Positions 44,477 to 51,216 of a stretch of 64,000 nt of DNA are shown piece after piece (position 1 is the first letter of the stretch; each line of letters opens with the position of its first letter). The translations under genes were made by a program, and so were the position numbers. The notes under the pieces are model-generated. The model searched no databases, was not told the origin of the DNA, and saw only the letters and a list, made by a program, of their open reading frames with translations. The stretch is from Acinetobacter calcoaceticus (GTDB lineage: Bacteria > Pseudomonadota > Gammaproteobacteria > Pseudomonadales > Moraxellaceae), in assembly GCF_004345325.1 (NCBI RefSeq), contig NZ_SLVJ01000009.1, positions 62,001-126,000 of the forward strand, written 5' to 3'.

Positions 44477-46231
44477 ATGCAGCTTAATTTTGAGATTGAT
44501 ACCACTTGGTGCCTTGAGCGATTGCTGCTAGAGCAACGTATTTCTGAGCGTGACCAATTGTTGGTGAAAACCACACTGCGCACTCGGCAACAACTGGCGT
44601 GGCATCCATTACAATGGATCGCACACTTTCATCTCAAAGATCAATTGGATCAGTCTGAGTTAGATATCAATACGTTATGTCAATGGTTGGCGCAGCACTC
44701 AAAGTTAGAGCTGTATCGGATCGATCCACTTACTGCCGATGTCGCAGCATTAACTCAAGTGATGTCGCAAGAGTTTGCCGAGAAAAACCAGATTTTGGCA
44801 GTAGAGGTTCAAGCCCATCAGGTTTTGATCGGAACCACGCAACCATTTTTAGGTGAATGGATCGCACATCTGGGGCAAAGTTTGTTGCCTAAAAGCATAC
44901 GTGCAGTGCTGTTAAACCCAGAACAATTGCAACGCTATTTGATTGAATACTATCAAGTCAGTCGGGCTGTACAGTTCTCACAATCCGCCAATCAATATCT
45001 GCGTGATCATAAGGGGATAGAAGCACTGGTGCAGCTCGGTGATCAACATAATCCTGATGCCAACGATCAACATATCGTGAAATTGGTGGACTGGATTTTG
45101 CAGTTTGCCTTTGATCAATCAGCCAGTGATATCCATCTCGAACCGGGTAAGGAGATGGGTAAAATTCGTTTTCGTATCGATGGCATCTTGCATCGCATCT
45201 ATCGTATGCCTGCCAACAGTCTGATGGCCGTGATTGCACGCTTAAAAATATTGAGCCGTATGAATGTGGCTGAAAAACGTAAGCCTCAGGATGGCCGCTT
45301 AAAAACCCGCACCCCCAAAGGACAGGAAACTGAACTGCGCTTGGCGACCTTGCCCACGGCCTATGGGGAAAAACTGGTGCTACGGATTTTTGATCCAGAA
45401 GTGTTATTACGCAGTTTTGAACAATTGGGCTTGGTGGATCAATTGTTGCTGGATTGGCAAGCCCTGACCCAACAACGCCATGGCATCATTTTGGTCACGG
45501 GGCCGACTGGATCTGGGAAGACCACAACCTTATATTCGACTTTGAAAAGCTTGGCCACGGAGCAAGTCAATGTCTGCACTGTGGAAGACCCGATCGAGAT
45601 GTTGGAACCAAGTTTTAATCAAATGCAGGTCAACCCAGCGATTGAATTGGGTTTTGCCGATGGTATTCGGGCCTTAATGCGTCAAGATCCGGATATTATG
45701 ATGGTGGGGGAAATCCGCGATCATGATACCGCGCAAATGGCGATACAAGCGGCACTCACGGGGCATTTGGTGTTGTCTACCTTGCATACCAACGATGCAG
45801 CATCGAGCGTGGTCAGGTTACATGATTTGGGGGTGCAACCTTTTTTAACTGCCGCAACCTTACTTGGGGTATTGGCTCAACGCTTGGTGCGTAAGCTTTG
45901 TACACAGTGCAAAACGCAAACCACGACGGATATAGCGCAATGGCGGCAATTGACCGAAGGTTATGAGATCGATATGCCCAGCATGGTGTACCAAGCCGTG
46001 GGTTGTGATGCCTGCAGACAGACTGGATATGCTGGGCGACTCGGACTGTATGAATTGATGCCACTGAGCTTGAACATGAAACAAAAGATCAGTCAACACG
46101 CTAACTTAGATGAACTGCGTCTTTTGGCGAAGCAACAGGGCGTACAACCCTTACGCCTCGCAGGGGCAGTGAAAGTCCGTGCAGGGCTGACGTCTTTGGC
46201 TGAGGTATTGAGCGTGGTGCCATTGCATTAA
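44477..46231 (+). CDS. gspE: Type II secretion / type IV pilus assembly ATPase (GspE/PilB family)
   Basis: Hexameric traffic ATPase, 584 residues. N-terminal regulatory domains (1-180) are followed by the N2D domain with ASDIHLEPGKEMGKIRFRIDG and the RecA-like domain: Walker A TGPTGSGKTTTLYSTL, Asp box TVEDPIEM, Walker B MMVGEIRDHDTAQMA and His box LVLSTLHTND. A zinc-binding C-x2-C/C-x2-C pair (CTQCK, CDACRQTGY) marks the C-terminal subdomain. The GspE versus PilB choice rests on overall motif wording and the solitary position; Acinetobacter carries type II secretion genes in scattered loci. It would power secretion of GlyGly-CTERM proteins such as those at 33495-37758. Confidence 0.85.
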   Translation: MQLNFEIDTTWCLERLLLEQRISERDQLLVKTTLRTRQQLAWHPLQWIAHFHLKDQLDQSELDINTLCQWLAQHSKLELYRIDPLTADVAALTQVMSQEFAEKNQILAVEVQAHQVLIGTTQPFLGEWIAHLGQSLLPKSIRAVLLNPEQLQRYLIEYYQVSRAVQFSQSANQYLRDHKGIEALVQLGDQHNPDANDQHIVKLVDWILQFAFDQSASDIHLEPGKEMGKIRFRIDGILHRIYRMPANSLMAVIARLKILSRMNVAEKRKPQDGRLKTRTPKGQETELRLATLPTAYGEKLVLRIFDPEVLLRSFEQLGLVDQLLLDWQALTQQRHGIILVTGPTGSGKTTTLYSTLKSLATEQVNVCTVEDPIEMLEPSFNQMQVNPAIELGFADGIRALMRQDPDIMMVGEIRDHDTAQMAIQAALTGHLVLSTLHTNDAASSVVRLHDLGVQPFLTAATLLGVLAQRLVRKLCTQCKTQTTTDIAQWRQLTEGYEIDMPSMVYQAVGCDACRQTGYAGRLGLYELMPLSLNMKQKISQHANLDELRLLAKQQGVQPLRLAGAVKVRAGLTSLAEVLSVVPLH

Positions 46232-46371
46232 TAGATAGAAAATAAATCCTGAATATTACTTTCTTAAGATTCAACTCATCTGTGCTTGCTACTTTAGCTT
46301 CACGGCAGCAATGGCTGAAAACAAACAAAATGATCTTCACAATAAAAGATCAATCCTAAGAGGGTAGCAAC

Positions 46372-46731
46372 ATGAATACATTTTCTAAATTTTTGATCGG
46401 TAGTAGTTTGATTGCGGCAACCACTTTCGCTGTTGCCAATGCACCTGTCAACGCTACAGCAGTGGTACAGGGCACCACCACGGTGAAGCAAGCCTTGACC
46501 ATGAAAGACAATCAAAAGGTACAATTACGTGGCAATGTGGTTAAAGCCATTGGTGACGAAAAGTATCAGTTCAAAGACAGTACAGGCAGTATCACAGTGG
46601 ATATCGATGATGATCTTTGGGGTGGTCGCCCAATCGCTGCCAATACCACCGTGACCTTGGTGGGTGAAGTCGATATTGATTATAAGCCAACCAAACGTGT
46701 TGAAATTGATGTGGATAGCGTTCAGTTCTAA
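46372..46731 (+). CDS. ygiW: YgiW/YdeI-family periplasmic OB-fold stress protein
   Basis: 119-residue periplasmic protein of the BOF (bacterial OB-fold) family. The signal peptide ends at AVANA. The mature domain shows the family string TVKQALTMKDNQKVQLRG, then YQFKDSTGSITVDIDDDLWGGR and VTLVGEVDIDYKPTKRVEIDVDSVQF. Members help tolerance to peroxide, cationic peptides and envelope stress. Together with the downstream two-component genes it recalls the ygiW-qseBC arrangement of some gammaproteobacteria, though here a terminator and about 400 bases separate them. Confidence 0.93.
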   Translation: MNTFSKFLIGSSLIAATTFAVANAPVNATAVVQGTTTVKQALTMKDNQKVQLRGNVVKAIGDEKYQFKDSTGSITVDIDDDLWGGRPIAANTTVTLVGEVDIDYKPTKRVEIDVDSVQF

Positions 46732-46771
46732 GTTGTATTTTGACCGCGATATAAAGTGTAAAGACACGATT

Positions 46772-46803
46772 AAAACCATAGGCCATGTGCTTATGGTTTT
46801 TTA
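46772..46803 (+). terminator. ygiW terminator
   Basis: AAAACCATA/TATGGTTTT stem (46772-46780 with 46792-46800), 11-base loop, followed by a short T run. Confidence 0.8.
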
Positions 46804-47146
46804 TTGCTATCAAAAGAGTCGTACTTCTTAAATAGCCTAAGTACCTAGCATCTATGCATCTAAATAGCCTAAGCATCTAGGTACAAGAGTTGTCTGAGGC
46901 GATCCAAGAGATGTTGCAGGTTGTTTGACTCACTTTTTTGCTTGAGTCATTTGCTTGAGTCATGAGTGAATGCACGTGTTAGTATTTGAAAAAAAGCATC
47001 TTTGTAAATGCTTTAACGCTCTATGCTGGGGTTGATCCAATGGCTTAACCCACGCTCAAGCTGCATGCCAACGAGATATTTGCGATAGATGCGAATGTGA
47101 TTGCAGATCGTGTAATTGAATTCAAAATCCAGTGAGAGGAGCGGTG
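46804..47146. other. Repeat-rich spacer between ygiW and the two-component genes
   Basis: No ORF. It contains TAAATAGCCTAAG twice (46829-46841 and 46861-46873, 32 bases apart, about three helical turns) and a 13-base tandem repeat TTTGCTTGAGTCA (46937-46949, 46950-46962), preceded by its inverted half TGACTCA at 46926. These could be regulator sites for the neighbouring QseB-like protein; no match to a known box can be claimed. Confidence 0.6.
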
Positions 47147-47809
47147 ATGAGAATATTATTGGCCGAAGATGATGTCTCCCAAGCCCAAAGTATCAAAGCA
47201 TGGCTGGAAATGGATGGCTATAGCGTCGATTGGGTCGAGCGTGGCGACTATGCGATCTTGGCGATTGAACAACATCATTATGATTGTGTATTACTGGATC
47301 GTGGTCTGCCGCAGGCCAGTGGTGATCAAATCCTTACGGCGTTGCGCCATAGGAAAATCCAGTCCCCAGTCATCTTTATTACTGCCAAAGACAGTATTGA
47401 TGATCGGGTACAGGGGTTGGATTTGGGAGCCAATGATTATTTGGTCAAGCCCTTTAGCCTAGATGAATTATCTGCACGAATACGTGCACAGTTACGTCAG
47501 AGTCAGACCCACCTCGGTCAACAACTGCAATTTGCCAACCTGAGCCTAGATCCCCAAGCCAAAATCTTGCTCCAAAATGGTCAAGCGGTAAATCTTACCG
47601 CCAAGGAATTTCAGATCATCTATAAATTAATGCAAAAACCAGAGCATATCGTGACCCGTGAGCAGTTAGAGGAATCACTCTACAGTTGGGGCGATGAGGT
47701 TGAGAGCAATGCCATCGAGGTATTTATCTATCAACTGCGTAAGAAAATTGGCAGTCCCATGATCAAGACCATCCGTGGCTTGGGTTATCGTATGCAGCAG
47801 CCTGACTAA
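47147..47809 (+). CDS. qseB: OmpR-family response regulator (QseB/PmrA-like)
   Basis: 220-residue response regulator. The receiver has the acidic pair EDD (7-9), phospho-acceptor Asp51 in LLDRGLP, Thr in FITAKDS and Lys in YLVKPFSLDEL. The C-terminal winged helix ends with FIYQLRKKIGSPMIKTIRGLGYRM. The ATG at 47147 follows GAGAGGAG. The opening MRILLAEDD and overall wording fit the QseB/PmrA subgroup. The QseB name rests on linkage to ygiW and is tentative; PmrA is the main alternative. The sensor gene follows after 96 bases. Confidence 0.82.
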   Translation: MRILLAEDDVSQAQSIKAWLEMDGYSVDWVERGDYAILAIEQHHYDCVLLDRGLPQASGDQILTALRHRKIQSPVIFITAKDSIDDRVQGLDLGANDYLVKPFSLDELSARIRAQLRQSQTHLGQQLQFANLSLDPQAKILLQNGQAVNLTAKEFQIIYKLMQKPEHIVTREQLEESLYSWGDEVESNAIEVFIYQLRKKIGSPMIKTIRGLGYRMQQPD

Positions 47810-47905
47810 GCCAAGCCAGTTAAGCGAATTATAGTATTGATCTTTTACGGCTAAACTCATGTCGCGGTTCGGGGTTCGAACAGCACAGCATCTCAAGGTG
47901 GTTTT

Positions 47906-49279
47906 ATGCAGCAGCGTCCAGTATCACTGCAACAGCGTTTGATTAAGCACGCTATGCTCAGCTCGATTTGTGCAGGCGTGTTGGCTTTGCTGTTGTTGCT
48001 GGGTTTTAGCGCATATCACAACATGCAGACCCAAGATGACATCATGGATGAAATCTCGGACATGTTATTGGTCACGGATATCAGTGCAGGGGCACAACCC
48101 GTCGATGAGTTAAGTGATGAATTTAATATTGCTTATCAACTCAGTTTGGGGCAGCAGGTCTTGACCCAATCACCTGCATTTCCTCAACAAATTGCTGATC
48201 AGCATACATTCGCTACACATGATGAATTTTCTATCACTTGGAGAGATGGCCGTTTGTGGCGCAGTTATCAATATCTTGATCATGAGCGTCAATTACAGGT
48301 GCGTCTCTATCAACCGATCTCGGAACGCTTTGATGAACTGCTGAGCAGCATGTGGCTTTATAGTCTATGTTTGCTTTTGTTGTGGTTGCTGCAATGGTTG
48401 TTGTTGCATTTTGCGGTGAAAAAACAATTTCGCTCCATACATCGTTTGTCTCAAGATATTGCTGAAAAAAATGCTGAGGATCTCAGTCCGATTCAACAGC
48501 AAGCCGCATTTATAGAGTTACAACCGATGGTCAAACAACTGAATCTGATGTTGTTAAGGGTGCAACAATCCCTGCTTGCTGAACAACGTTTAACTGCGGA
48601 TGCCTCGCATGAGCTACGTTCGCCTTTGTCTGCGATACAGATGCGCTTACAAGTGCTGCGACGTAAATATGCCGGTCAACTCACTGCAGTCAATGATGAG
48701 TTAAATCTGATTCAGCAGGATGTGCAACGCGGCACTCAAGTTTTGGAAAACTTATTGCTCTTGGCGCGCTTGGATCCGACGGATCAGGATGCATTGGCGA
48801 TGCAAAGTTTTGACTTAAGGGTATTGGTTCTGGAGGTCATTCAGGCTTTGGCGATTTTTGCTGAGCAAAAACAGGTGACATTCCACGATTTCGCCGCCGA
48901 TCAGTCTACAGATTTACCAGACCAAGCCTGGATGATCGTGGGTAATCGTGAGCTGTTGATGATCTGCATCCGTAATTTGCTGGATAATGCGATTCGTTAT
49001 GCCAAAGTGCAGGGAAGTGTATATATCCAATTTGAGCGCCTACAACACAGTACGCTACTGAGCATTGAGGATGATGGGGAGCAGTTAACGGCTGAGGTCT
49101 TGGCACATATGGGTGAGCGATTTTATCGGGCCTTGGGCACGCAAACGCAGGGTTCTGGCTTGGGATTGTCTATTTGTAAAAAAATTATTCAATTGCATCA
49201 AGACCAACTCCAGTTTAGTCCATCCACCTATGGTGGATTAAAAGTAAAGTTGATTTTTACTGATCGACCTGACCGCTGA
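47906..49279 (+). CDS. qseC: Sensor histidine kinase (QseC/PmrB-like)
   Basis: 457-residue inner-membrane kinase: TM1 at about 17-36 (SSICAGVLALLLLLGFSAY), a periplasmic domain of about 110 residues, TM2 at about 148-170 (LYSLCLLLLWLLQWLLLHFAV), HAMP-like linker, then the kinase core with H-box DASHELRSPLSAIQM, N-box LLDNAIRYA, a shortened D/F region (EDDGEQLTAEV) and G-box GSGLGLSICKKI. The ATG at 47906 follows AAGGTGG. The architecture matches QseC/PmrB. The ligand is unknown. A shared hairpin downstream also ends hemP. Confidence 0.83.
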   Translation: MQQRPVSLQQRLIKHAMLSSICAGVLALLLLLGFSAYHNMQTQDDIMDEISDMLLVTDISAGAQPVDELSDEFNIAYQLSLGQQVLTQSPAFPQQIADQHTFATHDEFSITWRDGRLWRSYQYLDHERQLQVRLYQPISERFDELLSSMWLYSLCLLLLWLLQWLLLHFAVKKQFRSIHRLSQDIAEKNAEDLSPIQQQAAFIELQPMVKQLNLMLLRVQQSLLAEQRLTADASHELRSPLSAIQMRLQVLRRKYAGQLTAVNDELNLIQQDVQRGTQVLENLLLLARLDPTDQDALAMQSFDLRVLVLEVIQALAIFAEQKQVTFHDFAADQSTDLPDQAWMIVGNRELLMICIRNLLDNAIRYAKVQGSVYIQFERLQHSTLLSIEDDGEQLTAEVLAHMGERFYRALGTQTQGSGLGLSICKKIIQLHQDQLQFSPSTYGGLKVKLIFTDRPDR

Positions 49280-49340
49280 GTAAACTGCTTTGGGTGAAAT
49301 ATAGGGCGAATTGAGTAAAGCTTGCCGTTAGGTATAAATT

Positions 49341-49376
49341 AAAAAAGCAGTATGCGCTGATTTCATACTGCTATTC
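49341..49376 (-). terminator. hemP terminator (convergent with sensor kinase gene)
   Basis: AGCAGTATG/CATACTGCT stem (49346-49354 with 49364-49372), 9-base loop; on the minus strand it is followed by TTTTTTAATTT. The A run at its left makes it mainly a minus-strand terminator. Confidence 0.85.
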
Positions 49377-49418
49377 CTACAATTGTTCTTATTGCGTTTA
49401 TCGTTTTTATTGATCGGA

Positions 49419-49589
49419 CTATTTAGTCAAAATTAAACGATTGTTACGCGTCAAACGTAAACGGTATTCTTCTCCTGCATGCATGATACGAATTTCGCGG
49501 CCAAGGGCAAAAAGGTTGTTTGAATGCAGCATCGGCAGTGAATGGTTAGAATCATTATGTCGAGTAAATAGGCTAAATGGTGCGTTCAT
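49419..49589 (-). CDS. hemP: Hemin uptake protein HemP
   Basis: 56-residue HemP-family protein, short enough to be missed by length-filtered ORF calls. The diagnostic C-terminal half reads LFALGREIRIMHAGEEYRLRLT, ending NRLILTK, the family's [I-x-H-x-GE-x-Y-x-L-R-x-T...KLILTK] pattern. The ATG at 49589 has GGAG nine bases upstream. HemP proteins are Fur-regulated and needed for, or linked to, haem uptake gene expression in several proteobacteria. A promoter overlapped by a Fur box lies directly upstream. No haem receptor gene adjoins it. Confidence 0.92.
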   Translation of the reverse strand: MNAPFSLFTRHNDSNHSLPMLHSNNLFALGREIRIMHAGEEYRLRLTRNNRLILTK

Positions 49590-49619
49590 GTGGGAAAACT
49601 CCGTGATGTGTAGGTATAA

Positions 49620-49653
49620 CTAAATGATAATCATTATCGAATAATCCTGTCAA
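49620..49653 (-). promoter_or_regulatory. Fur-box-covered promoter of hemP
   Basis: Minus-strand -35 TTGACA (49648-49653) and -10 TATCAT (49624-49629), 18 bases apart. A 16-base run AATGATAATCATTATC (49623-49638) is identical to positions 4-19 of the 19-base Fur consensus and covers the -10 and spacer. Iron-replete Fur should block this promoter. Confidence 0.88.
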
Positions 49654-49724
49654 CGGTATTTTTCCACATTTATTAAAAAATTTGATTTACGTACACTGTT
49701 CATACATTACGAGTTGGCGAGAAT

Positions 49725-50633
49725 ATGATTCAACAGCGTTTAGATATTGCGATTGGTTTGATTTTTTATCAGGGCAAGGTTTTGGTGGGTTGGCGTACTG
49801 CAAAGCAACACCAAGGCAATAAATATGAATTTCCGGGAGGCAAGGTAGAGTCGGGTGAAACGGCACTGCAGGCATGTCGCCGTGAGATCAAGGAAGAAGT
49901 CGGATTAGACTTGGAGCTTTGGCATCCCGTGGATGTGATCGCGCATGTCTATCCCGATCTTGCAGTACATTTACATGTCTTTCACAGCAGCATTGATGCA
50001 CAGCAATTGGCCTCAATCACTGCACCTTGGACATGGTACTCCCGCCAACAACTGCCTGAGTTGAATTTTCCCGCAGCCAATCAATCGATCATACAGCGTT
50101 TGCTGTGGCCACATTTTATCAAGATCTCTACCGTTATCAGTGATCTCGCGCTACTGCAAGCCGATCACTTGTTGTATTGGCGCATTGATCCTGCTGAGTT
50201 TGATCCAGCACTTTTGTTGGGCTATAGCGAGTCGCAGTTACAGCAGTTGATGTTAAATATTGAATGTTGGCGTTTATTGAGTCAGGAACTACAGGCACAG
50301 GTAAAAACCATTCACCTCAAACAGCATCAATTGTTGGCTGCTCAGCCGGCAGATATTCCACGCCTACACCGGGTCATCGCAGCCTGTCATGACCAAGTTG
50401 CCATCGCGCATGCGCAGCAGGTGGGCGTGGAGGCAATATTGCTCAGCCCAGTGCACAGCACGGCTACGCATCTTGATGCTGCGGCTTTAGGTTGGGGGTG
50501 CTTTGCACAGTGGGCCAGTCAAGTTCAGATCCCTGTCTATGCGCTCGGTGGTATGCAAAAAACCGATCTACAGCGTGTCCAAGCGCATCATGGTTATGGG
50601 GTTGCTGGCATCAGTGGCTTTGAATCATCATAG
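49725..50633 (+). CDS. mutT: MutT-type Nudix hydrolase fused to a thiamine-phosphate-synthase-like domain
   Basis: 302-residue two-domain protein. The N-terminal Nudix domain opens QRLDIAIGLIFYQGKVLVGWR and carries the full Nudix box from GGKVESGE to REIKEEVGL, as in MutT (8-oxo-dGTP removal). Residues about 130-302 resemble the TenI/ThiE barrel: HQLLAAQPADIPRLHRVIAACHD, AEAILLSPV-like VEAILLSPVHSTATHLDA, and PVYALGGMQKTDLQRVQAHHGYGVAGISGF. The phosphate-binding Gly residues remain, but ThiE catalytic residues were not all identified. MutT-TenI-type fusions are known in gammaproteobacteria. It ends six bases inside the convergent lipoprotein gene. Confidence 0.87.
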   Translation: MIQQRLDIAIGLIFYQGKVLVGWRTAKQHQGNKYEFPGGKVESGETALQACRREIKEEVGLDLELWHPVDVIAHVYPDLAVHLHVFHSSIDAQQLASITAPWTWYSRQQLPELNFPAANQSIIQRLLWPHFIKISTVISDLALLQADHLLYWRIDPAEFDPALLLGYSESQLQQLMLNIECWRLLSQELQAQVKTIHLKQHQLLAAQPADIPRLHRVIAACHDQVAIAHAQQVGVEAILLSPVHSTATHLDAAALGWGCFAQWASQVQIPVYALGGMQKTDLQRVQAHHGYGVAGISGFESS

Positions 50634-51209
50634 TTTGCTGAGTTGAAGACTGGCTTCTTGTACGGTATGGGCAGCGTTTTGTTGCTGTCCTGATTTGAGG
50701 ATGGCTTGCCACAACTGCTTCTTGGTGTTGTTGGACTGCGCATAACTCAGACCACGCCGTGCAAGGGATTCGGCATTTTTAGCTTGATTGGTTTGATTGG
50801 CGACCATTGCCAAATACAAAAAAGTCTCCGCAGATTGTGGGGCTAAGCGTTGTGCCTGCATAGCGGATTGCTCTGCTTGCGCCCATTGGCCTTGGCTATA
50901 GGCTTTTTGTGCTTGTTGCATCAACTGCTTATAGGCGGGGAGTTGTTGGCCATCATCAAATTTCTGACTTTGTGCCTGTTGCAAAGGCACCTTGACCTCA
51001 AGTGGATGACGCTTGATCTCATCGCGATCATAGGGAATGATCTTGATGCTATCAGGGGTTTTGGCTGCATTGGACTGGTCCGAAGCTTTTTCGCTACTCG
51101 GTAGCGGTTTTTTCTCTTGGTGATCGCTGCTGCTAGGAGTGGGAAATAATTGGCAACCCACTAAACTCAAGACCACACCACCCAAGAATAGGTTTTTAAA
51201 CAGTTTCAT
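50628..51209 (-). CDS. lpoP: TPR lipoprotein, probable PBP1b activator (LpoP-like)
   Basis: 193-residue outer-membrane lipoprotein from ATG 51209 (GAGAT site; the longer frame overlaps ponB). The signal peptide ends at lipobox LVGC (Cys19). A disordered Ser/Pro/Lys linker (about 25-95) precedes two or three TPR helices (AYKQLMQQAQKAYSQGQWAQA, SAETFLYLAMVANQT). It starts seven bases after the ponB stop. LpoP of Pseudomonas aeruginosa, a TPR lipoprotein needed by PBP1b and encoded next to ponB, has the same design and position, so the call rests on architecture and synteny, not alignment. Confidence 0.83.
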   Translation of the reverse strand: MKLFKNLFLGGVVLSLVGCQLFPTPSSSDHQEKKPLPSSEKASDQSNAAKTPDSIKIIPYDRDEIKRHPLEVKVPLQQAQSQKFDDGQQLPAYKQLMQQAQKAYSQGQWAQAEQSAMQAQRLAPQSAETFLYLAMVANQTNQAKNAESLARRGLSYAQSNNTKKQLWQAILKSGQQQNAAHTVQEASLQLSKL

Positions 51210-51216
51210 CTTGATC

